Source: Cryphonectria parasitica EP155 (lineage: Eukaryota > Ascomycota > Sordariomycetes > Diaporthales > Cryphonectriaceae). Taken from it: a DNA stretch of 64,000 nucleotides. Under the pieces are notes generated by a model. That model was not told the DNA's origin and searched no databases. It saw only the letters and a list, made by a program, of their open reading frames with translations. Both the position numbers and the translations under genes were made by a program. The DNA is taken from assembly GCF_011745365.1 (NCBI RefSeq), contig NW_024468914.1, forward strand, positions 2,626,001-2,690,000, read 5' to 3'. Below are positions 1-12,659 of the stretch, one piece after another. Position 1 is the first letter of the stretch, and each line of letters starts with the position of its first letter.

Positions 1-1671
1 AGCCAGTGAAAGTGAAGACACTCCAGTTAAGGACATGATATTATCTCTCTAATATAGCAGAGCTGGAATAGTGTCACAAGAGTCTCGATAAATTTTGTAT
101 GACATTTTAACAATTAACAAGGAGAAACATGCTGATCTTGATGTGACTGTTAGCAGCGAGCCTGAGTAGCCTTGACGAAGCATTTGGCTGAGAAGATGGA
201 TAAGGTGAAATCGGAGTGAGAAGATATAAAGGTCAATCTGGGGCCAAGGGTGGAGCATATCAGTAGCTTTGATTATAGCAAATCTGCAAAGATCTAGCTC
301 CGAACCAGCACCTGGAGGGCTTGAGGGTATGACTTGGTTACAACACTAGAGGAGCCCTTTCGGACACTTGGACTCCTTGCACATGGTCGTTCGGACTATT
401 CCATTCACTTTGTTTATATGCACATAGCATATAATTGAACATGTTCACTAGAAGAATGCTTACGGAGATATGGAAAATCATGACAAGCTACATCTGAACT
501 TTGCAATAGACCTTGTTGATAATCATAGATACAGAGCTGTCACTAACTTATTACTTTTGAGAGTCACGAGTAATCATATTTGCAATTGGGATCGCGCCTC
601 TTGCTGTTTGAAACGATGTAATATCAGCTGCTTATACAAATCCAAAATAGTTGAAAGTTTGCTAATATACTACAGTATAATCATACACTCCCAAATAATC
701 ACAGCATCTATGCAAAACCTCTCATGTTCCAAAATTGTTGTTGTACATTATGAAATATTGCTTGGTCAAAAGAGTTGAAAAAGAAGGAGGTGTCCTCTTT
801 AGGCGTTGTTATTCCGGCCATCCAAAAGTACTTAATGCTTGATGGATCACCATTCAGATACCCCATTGCCTTCGTATGTAGACCGCCCATTCCAGGCTAG
901 TCAAGTGGATGGGTCGGATTTACGTCGAAACGACGTCGACAGGCCCGGTCAAGTGGGCAATATTACCACCCGGGCCGACTGTGTGCTTGGCAACATCTCG
1001 AGGTAGGCATTTGATGGGAGTCTAGAGGATATAGTGAATTAACAAATAGCCAGCATTCCATAAAATCACGCGAGAGGATGCAAAAACAAGCCCAGGTATT
1101 GCACAATGTTGTAAATGTTTTCGATCATCTGACTCTCTTCACGCCCTTAACGCAAGGATGAGTTCGCTGAAACGAAGTAGATTACATAAGTCCCTAATGT
1201 TCTTCACCTCGCGCAGGCGCCGTGCGCTGCCCGCCCAAGTCGTCGGTCGGTTCTTGAGTAGTCTGACTCGAAACCGACAATACTGCAATAATACCTGGGC
1301 TAGATATTGTTGCCGTACTCAATGCCATCCCCACGGTATCAAACCATTGATTATGCCCCACAAATCTTCCCAGATTTCAAGGTACCGGACTCCAAATCAC
1401 CACATGGGGGCCCACAGGGTGGGTAGACATTGATGCGGAGGCGGGTCTGTCACAACATCATAACGTTCCACTTCAAGAGATCGGCCTCGATGAACGTTCA
1501 AAATCTGAGCATCTTGTGACTCGTCTAGTGCTCAGGGGCAGTATGCAGGTGGCTCCCCGCTTGGGGTCACCACGGCCGGACCTCGGGAATTCTAAATACA
1601 TAAAGACGTTCGTTGCTAGAAACTTGCTGCTATACGTGAAGCCTGCCAAGTACTGCACTTGAGACTTCACG
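1..1671. other. Upstream intergenic region, no supportable gene
   Basis: No frame here has a convincing start, splice pattern or domain. A short minus-strand frame at 708-890 (60 codons) reads like protein sequence, with a C-terminal aromatic and Gln-rich tail, but I recognise no family and it has no upstream exon I can support. The last 100 bases hold an AT-rich TATA-like stretch near 1591-1605, about 70 bp before the hydrolase start codon, which is a plausible core promoter. Confidence 0.5.
942..976. other. GC-rich stem with CAATATTAC loop
   Basis: A 7-bp stem (GGCCCGG 942-948 with CCGGGCC 970-976) encloses an inner 4-bp stem (GTGG 953-956 with CCAC 966-969) whose loop presents CAATATTA(C) at 958-966. 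A second small inverted repeat (ACGTCG-AAA-CGACGT) lies at 922-936. The layout recalls the stem-loop and nonanucleotide origin of small circular Rep-encoding DNA viruses, but no Rep-like frame is nearby, so it may be chance. Confidence 0.3.
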
Positions 1672-3514
1672 ATGAGGTCAATTTATGTTCTGCTCCTGGG
1701 CGCAGCCGCTACCGTTAGCGCTGCGTTGAACTCGTCGTCCTCTGTGCCTTGGGCAAACCTTACAATATCCGCCCCTGTGAACGGTCGGTATCTATACCGC
1801 ACGAGCAATGACGAGCCTTTCTTCTGGCAGGCTGACACAGCCTGGGAACTGTTCCATCGTCTCAACCGTAGCGATGCCGACTTTTACCTTCAAGATAGAG
1901 CAAGCAAGGGCTTCAATGTGGTGCAAGCTGTGGCTATCGCAGAGCTGAACGGCACAACCTGGCCCAACTTCTGTCCGTAACTATAAGACCATTCATAACT
2001 TCCTGTTTTTCTTCTTTTCCTCCTGCCTTTTTTTATTATATATATATTTTGCAATGAACAATCCAAGCCTGCCAGATACCCCCCCCCCCCCGGGTTGAAC
2101 GATTGCCCGTCCCCTACGGACCAATTACTAACAGTGAGGCGTATTCTAGATGGAGATCTTCCCTTGATTGACAAGGACCCAATGAAGCCTAACGAAGCTT
2201 ACTTTGAGTACATTGATTGGGTCGTCAATCGCGCGGCTGAGTATGGCATTCTTATTGCGCTGGTACCGACCTGGGGTGCATATATGAATTGTGGATGGTA
2301 TAACCAATCTTGGGTGATATTCAACCATACCAGTGCCGAGTGGTACGGAAATTACATTGGGACACGCTACCCTGGGCTTCCTAAAATCATTGGTGCCGAC
2401 TCCAATGGCTTCTGGTCCTGCAACATATCCGAGGCATCAAGTGAGTGGGAGGCAGATCCATCACTTGATCAGGCCAGCCTGGTTGGTCCGATTCGGGACT
2501 GGAGATCCGTCTTTGCCCGTCTGGCGGATGGGCTGAGGGAGGCCGAAGCTAAGAAGGGGTTCACTTCTTTTATCGCATGGCATCCGACCAACGTACAGGA
2601 GATTGGAACGGACAAGCCTTATGGTCACAACGTGAGATCCTTTACCACTTCGAACATGGTTCCAATTTCTATGCTGACCTGCTATGAAACGCTAGTATAT
2701 GAACGGCAGCTTTGGTCGACTGTCCATGGATGCCGTACAATCTGGGCATACGCTTGCGGATCACACGTCGCTCGCACAAGAATTCTACGCCTTGCAGGAA
2801 TGGGATAGCACCAAAAACTACAACAACATTACCGAGATGCGAGCTGCCTTTCCGGGGCCTGTCATCGACCTTGAGAATCACTACGAAGGTGCTCACATCG
2901 CTTTCAACGCCTCATTGCCCCTGTGGAACACATCAATAGTGCGGCACGGCCTTTGGAACGCCTTCCTGTCCGGCTCGGCTGGATTCACCTACGGTGCACA
3001 GGCTGTTTGGCAAATGTATGCACCCGAGTCTGAGCTGGCATACTCTTGGCTCTACATGCCGCCGAGGCTGACTTTGGCGGCCAACGAGTCGTGGCGTGAT
3101 GCGCTCAAGTATCCAGGCTCTACACAGGCAGGGTACTTGCAGCAGCTTTTCAGTGGGTTAGACAAGGAGATGTTCAACAGCCTGCAGCCGAACAGAACCT
3201 TTATCAAGACCCCTGGCAGTTCAGATGGCGATATTCTGAGCTACCAGGCAAATCGCTACGTGGCAGCTCTCGTTGGGCTCCGGCAGTATTGGCTGTACAC
3301 TGGATTCGGCGATGCTTTTGACCTGGATCTTGATGCGCTTGGCCAGCAGTTTGGGGAGGTCAAAGGTGAGGCCAAGTCAGAATGGTTTGATCCTCGCACT
3401 GGAAAAGCCCAGAACACTACGAGCTCTTTCCAGCTCTCAGGGAGGAAGACCTTTGAGCCACCAACTGGCGGCAGTGTTGACAATGATTGGGCCTTTGTAC
3501 TTACATTGGTGTAA
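1672..3514 (+). CDS. Secreted GH140-like (DUF4038) glycoside hydrolase
   Basis: Predicted product is 533 aa from three exons: 1672-1972, 2150-2631 and 2696-3514. The N-terminus is a signal peptide (about 18 residues, cleavage near VSA-AL), so the enzyme should be secreted; several N-x-S/T sites fit that. The [15 protein letters not shown] and [10 protein letters not shown] segments are typical of the DUF4038 (beta/alpha)8-barrel family that includes GH140 apiosidases acting on plant cell-wall pectin. After intron 1 the frame resumes at [10 protein letters not shown], a conserved block, and the motif MDAVQSGH and a Glu/Tyr-rich segment (DLENHYEG) mark the catalytic half. The last 100 residues resemble the small C-terminal beta domain often annotated as a putative collagen-binding domain. 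Intron 1 (177 bp) uses GTCCGT as donor, is needed to join NFY-GDLPL, and contains a run of 13 C. Intron 2 (64 bp) is ordinary. Exact substrate is not readable from sequence. Confidence 0.85.
2079..2091 (+). repeat. C13 homopolymer inside intron 1
   Basis: Thirteen C residues lie in the first intron of the hydrolase gene, about 60 bp before the acceptor. The run would be prone to slippage but is not coding in the splice model used here. Confidence 0.8.
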
Positions 3515-4883
3515 GTGGAGTGGTCATTTCGATAGCTCATAATAATGTCTTGTCACAGAAGAGCAGTCCAAAAATATTCCTTGACTTGGTAAGCATGAAA
3601 CAGGGGATGCTGGCTCTTCTTGGACTGCTGGAATTTTGTCTTTTCTCTTTACATTTCTTTCTCTTTTCCTTTTTCTTCCACGCATCTCAGTGCTCATTCA
3701 TGGAAACGATCAGCACAACAATCAGGTTCAGAACCAACGACAGTCAACAACAGCAATGTATTATCTAACTGCTCGCACATCGCAACTCAGCCAACTACAC
3801 TTGCAGCTTCTATTCTTGTCGTTGTCATAACTACAGTAGACATAACCAATGTCTTAAGTAACTTGTGAGACATGTAATTAAGTTGGAACTGAGATCTATG
3901 CGCAAGAATACCCATCTCAACTATTAAACCAATGATTAAGATGACTAGATGGCCCTCTTGTTTCCTTTCAGGTTGCTTGCAATAATCAGCATATCATCAA
4001 ATTTGTATATAGATTAGTAAAATGATGCACAATTACACTGTATAAGTTCCTTGTGTTCAGGAAGGACAGATCCTCTCCAAGCCTTGCACTGTGGCAGTTA
4101 GTCACCACAAGAGCACTTAAGCGTGATCAAAGAATCATAGCATGTGGTCACAAGCCTCAGTGCAGTGACAGTCCATTGCGGGAATTGTTGATGAATTTCT
4201 TGTGAATCTTGAGAAACCCTGATGACGAGAATATACAGATGTATGGGAGTTTGGATGCGACTGTAGATAGACAACCGTGGACAGCATCGAGAGGGCAATG
4301 TCTTCCAAATGTTGTCACCAGTTGTCAACGAGTCTCTCCCAGCCACTGGGCTAAAGAGAGATGACTTCACAAGAAAATCCTGCTAAGCTGGCGATCGGGT
4401 TGACAGTGGATCTCAGTAATACTTGGTCATCTTTCTAGGCCTTTACATACACCATCTGACACATATCGTCAACTTCACTATGTTATAAGGCATCTTCGAA
4501 TCTTCCAATGCTATTTAACTATATGTAAGACTACCCAAGATCAAGGCTGGAGACTAGGAGGGCCCCAGATGACGCCTAGGAGGACTAACAGATCATACAG
4601 CAAGCCGAATAGAACAAATGCGGTTCCTCATTATTTAATCGCAACCAACTCCTATGCCCTATCATGGTCTGAATAAACTCTGCGTCTCCATATCGGAGTG
4701 GGTATACCAAAAAATCTATCTGTGCCACCGAATGTAAAGTAGCCTCCAAAAAAAGAATGACCGCGCTCTTGCTTATTTTTATTTGCAAGTCCCCGGGCCG
4801 GCCGCAGGGACATCCTCATCGAAGCCCCAAGTTCAACCTCAGGCCACGGTAATATTGCCCCGAGACGACTCTCAGCAACTGCT
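3515..4883. other. Intergenic region between convergent genes
   Basis: This holds the 3' ends of the hydrolase (+) and LRO1 (-) transcripts. A pyrimidine-rich stretch lies at about 3,630-3,690. I see no gene, RNA gene or repeat that can be supported. Confidence 0.5.
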
Positions 4884-6838
4884 TTAATCCTCTTCGAACA
4901 CTTGCACCCGATCTGCATACTGAGAGATATTACTCACGACGTGACTATTAATCGTCTCACCTCTGCCCGCCGCCACCCTCAGGATCAGCTCGTTCAGCGT
5001 CGCCCTCCCCAGAATATCCACGTGGTCCGCGCTATGCGGTCCGCCACGCGGATTGAACCTTTCAGGCTCGTGCGGCATCTCGACGACTGTGACCTTGACG
5101 CCGGCCGGGTTATATCGCTTCATCTGCCATCCACGATTACACATGTATCCTGAGCTCAGCAGGTTCACCGTCCCGTCGCCCTCACCCATAATGACACCGT
5201 GATCGACAACCCCGTGAATCAAGCCCGTGTCAATGGTGATGTTTAGCGTGGAGGAGATGTCGGGGGTGCGGTAGTAGTATCCGCGCTCGGTGGACTTGCC
5301 GACGCCATAGAAGCAGTAAACCTTGAGGCTGGGCGCCAGCGGCAGGCGGGTTTCAAGGGGGTTGATCCACTTGCGGAAATCCTTCTCATTCGCCTCGACC
5401 TCGGCCGTGGTGCGGGCTATCCCGTGAGAGAATGAGCCGCGGATCTGTGCCTGATACCAGTCCTCGGTGGTGTTGAGAAGGAAGTCCATTGCGTTGCTCA
5501 CTGTCATATTCTTTTCCGGGACCGTCCAGTTAACACCCCGACGGAAATTCAGAAAGGAGCCATACGAGCTGATTTGACCCGGCTGGTCATCGGGTGCCCA
5601 GGAGAGGTTGCCCCAGACTGCGTCGCCGCCAATGGGAAGCATGGATGAGATTCCCGGCATGGCGCGGAAGATGTCGGCCCTCTCCTCCTTGGAGAGGAAT
5701 TTTTCCAAGCCGTATACGGCGAAGGCGTTGAGCTGGGCGGTGTCCTTCATCTCCCCTGATAGCACAGCAGGTATGCCCTTTACCGCGCCAAGCATGCATC
5801 CACTGATGTTGATCCACGAGTCGACGTGGTCTTCTACCCAGGAGTCGCCGCCCCGGCCGCCTTCTTGAGATGCCACCCAATGGAAGAAGTAGAAGAGAAC
5901 CTGGCTGCCCATGCTGTGCGAGATGAGGACCACCTTTTGGTTCCACCCCAACACCGCAGATTCGATATGTAGTTTCAGACGGGTGAAGTACTGATCCCTC
6001 TTCTCCAGGTTCTGGTAGGAGAGCCGCCAGTCATAAGAGGCTGTGAACGAGTTTGTCGGGTCGTACCCCAGAGGCGCGAGGTTCTCGTATATCTTGCTCC
6101 ATATCCAATAGCCGGTGATGAAGAAGTCGGTGGCATCAAAGCCCTGAGCCGCGCGCAGCTTGATACCGGGCGGATCGAGACCCGTCCTCTTGTCTAGCAT
6201 GATATGTTGCTTCCACACCTCTTTCTCCATGACCAAGGCCCTCATCATACTCCATGACCCCCAAAGTCGTTTCCGAAAGTACGGTCTGGAGATGTTCATC
6301 GTGCCCCAGGACTCGAGACCTGTTGAGATGACGCCAGGTATCATGATGATTGGGTGGTGGGCCTCGAGGCCTTCAGACCGGGCCTTGAGACCGACAGAGA
6401 AGGCATCATAAGAGTCGATGAAGTCGCGCTCTCCTTTCTATTGGGGATCGCAATGATCAGAACGAGTCCGACGGCGCCACAGCCACAAGGAAAGAGAGGG
6501 GGAGGGTAATGCTAACGTACCACCAGATCGCGGACATCTTTGACCAGACCCGCCGGCAAGGCGTCTAGCAGACTGTCCACAGTCAAGTCGCCTATCTCTG
6601 GGAAGTCTATCAGGTCGTTGGTCTTTGCGAAGAAGCCAGCCGCTATGATACCAAACACACTGCCGAGCAGGAAGATGGCACCGAGTTTTCTCTTGCGCTT
6701 CGGGTGGACGACTTTTAATTTGTCTCCGGGCTTGATTGGGCTCTCATCACGACTCAACGTGACGGGCTCTGGAAACTCGGAGGCACTATGATCTGCCCTT
6801 CCCCTTGTGACAACCCGGCGGCGCAGCTCAGAGGCCAT
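4884..6838 (-). CDS. LRO1: Phospholipid:diacylglycerol acyltransferase (LRO1/PDAT)
   Basis: Predicted product is 623 aa from two exons: 6521-6838 and 4884-6437, with an 83-bp intron (donor GTACGT, acceptor TAG). The enzyme moves an acyl chain from a phospholipid to diacylglycerol, giving triacylglycerol for lipid droplets without acyl-CoA. A basic cytosolic N-terminus (KPGDKLKVVHPKRKRK) is followed by one membrane span at about residues 51-70 and then a large ER-lumenal LCAT-type alpha/beta-hydrolase domain. PGVISTGLESW is the oxyanion/lid region. The nucleophile is Ser281 in SHSMGS, with Asp527 (GEGDGTV) and His578 (SADHVD) completing the triad. Length matches fungal PDATs (about 610-660 aa). 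Start chosen because the short cytosolic tail plus span is the usual architecture. No decay or truncation is visible. Confidence 0.95.
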
Positions 6839-7907
6839 GATCGCCTCGTGGGGCTCGCTCTCTGTACCTTGACAGGGGTTAACGCAGGTCCTGAGCCCGT
6901 CTTTGCTGTCCGCTTGAGGTTGGCGAGTTGGTTATGGGGAACGGTGGGATTTCCCCTCGAGGCTCCGAACAGGCGGTCGCGATATTCTTTGGCGCTGATG
7001 GCGCCAGCTCTGTCTCGGGATATATTATATCAGAAAGTGTATAGAGATTATACACGCCTAAGAACCATGGCCGGCTGGAGATGGAGGGGCGGTGGGTGGG
7101 GGGTTTGACTTTGATAGCTCGCTGGAGAAGCTTCCTCCTTGTTCGAAAGTGAGTGCCGCCTGGTACCTGGCGAGTGTTAGATCTGAAAATGGATTGACGT
7201 AATGGGACTTGCAGCAGGGCAGCAGGGGGCACGAAGCTGTGGTCGTAGCACCGAAGTAGGGCTACAACGTAGCGCCCAAGCATGCTAATGAACCATGTAC
7301 ACGCTGTGCCAGTGGGCCCCGCCGTGGCGCTCGGCATTACTGACAGTGGGTGCAGGGAGTGTGCATAGGGGCTGACAAGCTCTAATCCCGGGTCTCTGCC
7401 TGTGCGAGCGCGCGCCAGGAGCCACCAGGCAGAGAAGACCTTGACCGGGTTTTGCCCGTCCCCTTCGGACCCTTTCCCACACCCCAGGTCTTCTGGCATG
7501 TGACTGTCGAGACCGGAGAGGAGAAGTGCGCTGACGCTGCTGACTGCACAGGGCAGGTTGTCTGCTCCTCAATGTGGATCACTCCGTCTTTTATTCCTCC
7601 CACTCGGTCGGTCTCCCTTACCTGCTCAACGCATGGAGATTCTTCGGATAGGAGGTTCGACAAGTTCTCCCGGCCCAGCAACAGCCAGTAAAACCGCAGT
7701 AGACCGTCGTTGGCAGTCGGGCTCTGTGTTGCTCTTTGGTCGGTCGTCCTCCTGTCCTGGAACCATATCTCACCGACAGGCACCCAGTCACCAAGCCTCG
7801 ACACTCACGACGCCCGCGCTTTCATGATCTTGCTTCTGACCTTTTACTTGTTACCCACCGTTGTAATATCAGTGTTCCTCCACATTAGGAACCTCCTCAG
7901 ATCCACG
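6839..7907. promoter_or_regulatory. Divergent promoter region LRO1 / NAA30
   Basis: About 1.07 kb separate the divergent start codons of LRO1 (-) and NAA30 (+). It should hold both promoters. Several long frames occur on both strands, but they have no domain, splice pattern or conserved composition, and I treat them as chance. A TATA-like TATATTATAT lies near 7020-7030 on the LRO1 side. Confidence 0.5.
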
Positions 7908-8542
7908 ATGAGCCTCCCCAGCGACCTGAAGTACATTCAATACTCTCACAACCTCGAGGCGCAGTACTTACCGGCCATACGAGCACTGATATCCAAAGAC
8001 TTGAGCGAACCATACAGCATCTATGTCTACCGTTACTTCCTATATCAATGGGGCCACCTATGTTACATGGTATCGTCCCCGTTCAAATTCATTTCCCCTT
8101 TCTCTTGTCGGTGTGTCTCCAAGGTGCATTGCCCCCACTGACGATCATTCAGGCCCTCAACCCTAAAGACTCGTCCCTAGTCGGGGTGATAATCTGCAAA
8201 TTGGAGACCCACTCCTCCCACTCACCACCCACCCGCCGAGGCTATATTGCCATGTTGGCCGTCTCATCTACCTTCCGCGGCCAAGGTGTGGCCACTGCCT
8301 TGGTTAAGAAGGCCATCGATGCCATGGCCGAGCGCAATGCCGATGAGGTGGTCCTGGAGACGGAGGAGACTAACAAGCCTGCCATGCGCCTGTACGAGCG
8401 CCTGGGCTTCCTACGGTCCAAGAAGCTGCATCGATACTATCTCAACGGCAACAGTGCCTATCGGCTCGTGCTGCTGCTCAAGAGCGTCGATCCGGACTCG
8501 GCGACCGACTTTGCGCTGGACGACTCAGATAGGCACGCCTAG
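7908..8542 (+). CDS. NAA30: NatC N-alpha-acetyltransferase catalytic subunit
   Basis: Predicted product is 183 aa from exons 7908-8069 and 8153-8542, with an 83-bp intron (donor GTATCG, acceptor CAG). The protein is a GNAT-fold acetyltransferase, the catalytic subunit of NatC, which acetylates the N-terminal Met of proteins beginning Met-Leu/Ile/Phe/Trp at the ribosome. The acetyl-CoA loop is RGQGVA (about residues 96-101), preceded by [12 protein letters not shown] and followed by [18 protein letters not shown] and the Mak3-type HRYYLNG segment. The N-terminal [10 protein letters not shown] block is typical of Mak3/Naa30. The frame is open upstream of the chosen Met with a hydrophobic stretch, but the family starts just before this block, so the start at 7908 is preferred. 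Confidence 0.93.
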
Positions 8543-9713
8543 GAGGTGTGGCCTTCTCGATCCTGGGGCCAATGGACTGGAGGAGACACGGCGGCAGCAC
8601 AGTCGTATTCGACAGCGTTATCGCAAGGAAGGAGACGTCGCCGACCCGTCAGCCGACTCTGCCAGTGAACATGGGCACATGAGCGTGTGGGGAGCATTGT
8701 CGGACTACCGCTATCCAGGCTCTCCTGCTCACTTGAGCTTGTCTGGGCTGGTGGCACCTGCGCCCCCGGTACTGTGAGCTACTTCGAGGCGATGTCCGAC
8801 CGAGCGTCGGTGATCCCGACGGGCGCTGTGCTCTGGCGTAATTGTCACTTGAGAATGGAGATTCGAGATGGTGGGTGAGTTTGGCATGTCACGCAAGACA
8901 GAGAGACATCGGGGCTTTTGGGAAGATTTTGTACATGGCTTCATCGAAAGTTTTCTCGCAGCTTTATCCGCATGCAGCGGTGGCGTTCTGGTACTCGGTG
9001 TAACAGCATTCTGGAGGCAGAGAGGCAGACATTACATTGGGAAGCATTTGCATGGTGGAAGGATTTTCCCTACAGTCTATATTTCAATAAACCACTTGAA
9101 CACAAGCTCGAAGGTCTTCGGGACAGTGCAATCCCATCAATGATGTCGTCCTAGGCTGACCAAAGCAAGAGGATCTGTCCAAAGTCCGGCCTGCAAGAAC
9201 AGAACTAGCGCGATGAAACTAATAATTATTCCTTTCCAGTGTGTGCCTAGAGAAAAAGAAGGAAAAAGATAGGAGGGAGGGAGAGAAGCTTGTTTGAGAA
9301 GAGTTTGATAGATTTGGCCTATAGCATCCGAAAAAGCGACCAAATTCCAAACGCTGTTGAAGCACACGTCAGGGCAGTCAGAGAATCCGCTGTGTGACCA
9401 GCAGTGCCAGCCGGCGCAGCAAGTAGGTACAGTGACCCCGAAACCCCACACTGCAGGGGACCTGCTTGGCCGAGGCGCTACTCCATCAACTTCACCCCCG
9501 ACACAATACGTACACAGTACGCTCTCCTTCAGTTCATACCACAACCCAAGGCGCGATCCCGTGCATCTTCGTTCTATGCGCCTCTGTCTATTGCATCAGA
9601 AGCGGTGCTCCCCAACCTCGATAGCGTCTCTCACCCTCCTCCCCACCCCGCCTTCCCGAACCGATCGCTCGTAATGATAGTGCGGCAGTCGACAGATCGG
9701 GGACCCCTTCAAC
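8543..9713. other. Intergenic region NAA30 to LDB17
   Basis: Holds the NAA30 3' UTR and the LDB17 promoter/5' leader, with a pyrimidine-rich stretch at about 9,620-9,660 typical of fungal promoters. No frame here shows a domain or splice structure I can defend. Confidence 0.5.
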
Positions 9714-11364
9714 ATGGCAGAAGGCATTGAAGTGTCTGTAGAAACCGAAGAGCAATTTTGGGATGGTCAGTCAATTCCTTTTCCACTTGTTTCTTCAGAC
9801 CCATGCTGACGACTTGATTCTTCCATCGACAGAGCTGCGAAACATACTGTCTGCGCAATGCGACTCCCATGAGATCATCGACGACTCCTTGCGATCCTGG
9901 CTGCACCTCGTGTCTAGCTGTCGCGACAACTTTCTGGGCAGCGAAGATGACGTCGCAAATTGCTCTCAGCTCCTTCTCGACAGTCAAATATACCGCGCGC
10001 ACAAAGATTATGTCCGCATACAAATCATATACAGCCTCCTTCAAGAGGACGACCCTTCCTCGCTCAACGTCATTGCCAACTTCCTACTCCTTGACGGCCG
10101 GTCTGACGAGACCACCTTCAAACAGATGATCGCGGAGGGGTGTTTCCCGAAACTCGTCGAGCTCATCAATGGGCGGAGAGAGGACGACAGGAGGCTACAT
10201 CGCTTGCTCCTAGAGCTGATATACGAGATGGCACGCATCGAGCGACTCCGGGTGGACGACTTGCTGTGTGTCGACGACAACTTCATCATTTACATGTTCC
10301 ACCTGATCGAGGGCCTGTCGGACGACGTGAATGACCCTTATCACTATCCCATCATCCGGGTACTCTTGGTTTTGAATGAGCAGTACATGGTCGCCTCTAC
10401 GATTGCTGCTGTTGATGCTACCGAGACGACGGCACCATTGACGAACCGCGTGATCAAGATCCTCTCCTTGCACGGGCCCAGGTACAGGACATTTGGGGAG
10501 AATATCATATTGCTTCTGAATAGAGAGACCGAGACAGCATTGCAACTACTCATACTGAAGTTGTTCTATCTCCTCTTTACCACGAGGGCTACGTACGAGT
10601 ATTTCTACACCAACGACTTGCGCGTCCTCCTGGACGTCATCATCCGCAACCTTCTCGATCTCCCCGACGAATCGATGGCCCTGCGCCATACTTACCTCCG
10701 AGTACTGTATCCACTGCTGGCACACACCCAGCTCAGCAACCCGCCACATTACAAGAGACAAGAGATTCTCAAAGTTCTCCAGATTCTCGGCGGCGAAGGC
10801 AACATCCACTTTGCCCCAGCAGACGTGACGACTCTGCGGCTAGTCGACCGCGTCTCGAAAGTGGGATGGCTCAACGAGAGCGGCGAGAGCGAGATCGCCA
10901 AGAAGCTGCTCGGGATCAGTATGACCCACTCACAGACGACCAGTAACGTCTCTGTCGTCGATGTCGCGGCTGTCATGGAGAAGCCGGGGGTGAAGACGCC
11001 GAGCCGCAGGAAGGCCGGTGACGCCAAGGCTGAGGAATTGAAGGAGGCACTCGCCGCTCCAGCACCAGCGCCCGAGTCCGAAGCGACGTCAGAGACCAGT
11101 CCGCAGCAGGGGAATAACAGCCCGGAGCGGGCAAATAAGAGGTCCCTACCCGTGGTCCCAAAGCACAGACATGGCAAACCAACAACCGTTCCCTTACCCG
11201 TGTTGCATGTAAGTAATGGCAGCGGATACGGGGATAGCACCGGTGTTGTGAAGAAGCTGCCGCCCAAGACTCCGCCGCCTCGAAGGACGAGATTGGTGAA
11301 GATCGAGACAGTAGCAGACGACACAGCGCCTTTACCCAATAGTTCCAACACCTCTGCATCATGA
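9714..11364 (+). CDS. LDB17: LDB17 / SPIN90-domain actin regulator
   Basis: Predicted product is 527 aa from exons 9714-9765 and 9833-11364 with a 67-bp intron (donor GTCAGT, GCTGAC branch, CAG acceptor) that joins FWD-E-LRN in frame. Residues about 60-390 are an all-helical armadillo-like repeat region matching the SPIN90/Ldb17 leucine-rich domain; recognisable blocks include LLELIYEMARI, HYPIIRVLLVLNEQYM and ALRHTYLRVLYPLL. Yeast Ldb17 and fission-yeast Dip1 act at cortical actin patches, where this family activates Arp2/3 to seed linear filaments during endocytosis. The C-terminal 140 residues are low-complexity, Ser/Ala/Pro-rich and end with a proline motif (KLPPKTPPPRR) suited to SH3 partners. 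Assignment rests on domain recognition without an alignment. Confidence 0.85.
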
Positions 11365-12659
11365 GGTTTCTCTAGGAACCCCTAGAACCATAGGTGGCAG
11401 CAGTGCGGTGCTCAACCAGCGAATACTATGCCACGTAGCATTTCGCGGCACGCGTACGATATCTTAGCAGACTTGCACGGCATGGCATAGGGAGTAGGCG
11501 GCGTTCTTGTTTCTATTGTTTGGTCGGCTGGGTTTTGAAGGTTCCTCTGCAGCTGCTGCCTCCGCATAGCCATGGCAGAACATTCTGGTGCTTTGAATTG
11601 GACGAGGAACTCGCAATGTAGGGCGAGGTAAGATACAGCCGGTACGTAATACGCATGAATAATACTACGGGCATTTACGCTCGCAGGGCTGGCTTCAGAT
11701 GTGAAAATAGCTATGAGTACCTCCGATATTGAGGACGATGCTCACAATGACCAGTATGATACTGATCATACCAACGACGCTCCTGATGTTGAACACATTG
11801 ACGATAAGGTCTGCCATCCTTGATGACGACAACTAAGTTCAAAGTCAGCCATCTTTCAATTTCTCGTAAGTCCAGCAAAATGATAGCACATGAATGCACG
11901 TCTATGCCCTGCCATAGGCGCCTCTACAAAAAGGTTCAGAATCAGGTGTACAAGCACCAATGTTGTTCGTTCTCCGGATGAATCGAGCCTACGACACCAA
12001 AAACTGCTCGCTTAAACCCACGCCCCCCTTCCCCCCGGCGTGCCTGCGTTTTGGGTATTTCCTATGCTCATCAAATCCCACATCAGACAGTGCACTATTT
12101 CGAGATTCGGTAATCTCGTCGATCCGGACACCCGGAAGAATATGCAGGGATCCTGGGATCCTGATAGGACCCAATGATCCACCATGTTATGGGTGTACCA
12201 AGACAGCGAAGATCTTAGTATGGCAAAGGATCTAGCAGAGAGTAGGTGCCTGTTAATGGAGTTTTCCAAGATAGGACACTCGATGCATCCTCGACAAGAT
12301 CTGTGGCGGTGGACGTTGGTCGATAAAGTGAATAAGCAGGTAGTTAACAAGCTATACTAATTCGTGCAGTACAGATATTGAATCAATGCCAAATACTGCC
12401 CGTGTACCCATCTACGGATTCGCGGGCGCTTCTCGAAACGATGTGCGGCCTTTCTGAGAACAACGCTGTCGCATCCATGTGTTTCTTGCGCGAGAGACGG
12501 ATAGAGAGTGACTCGACACTTGACGCCGCACTAAGGCTTGGTCAAGGTCTGAATAGCAACATCCAGCACTTACAAACATTGCTATCATGTTGATGCATTT
12601 AACACACATGCAGAAGCCGCTTTTGGATATATAAATAGGGATTTTTCATTACAAACACA
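11365..12659. other. Intergenic region, no supportable gene
   Basis: About 1.3 kb of normal composition. A 35-codon acidic frame starting at 11,713 and a few longer antisense frames are present but none has a recognisable motif. The last 60 bases are AT-rich and lead into the tRNA gene. Confidence 0.45.

Noticed and set aside
708..890. 60-codon minus-strand protein at the window start
   Set aside because: Looks protein-like, but no family recognised, no upstream exon and no conserved motif; left unannotated.
7285..7804. Overlapping minus-strand frames between LRO1 and NAA30
   Set aside because: GC-rich promoter sequence with no domain, no splice sites and competing frames on both strands; better explained as a divergent promoter.
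10749..11351. 200-codon minus-strand frame inside LDB17
   Set aside because: Shadow of the low-complexity C-terminal exon on the other strand.
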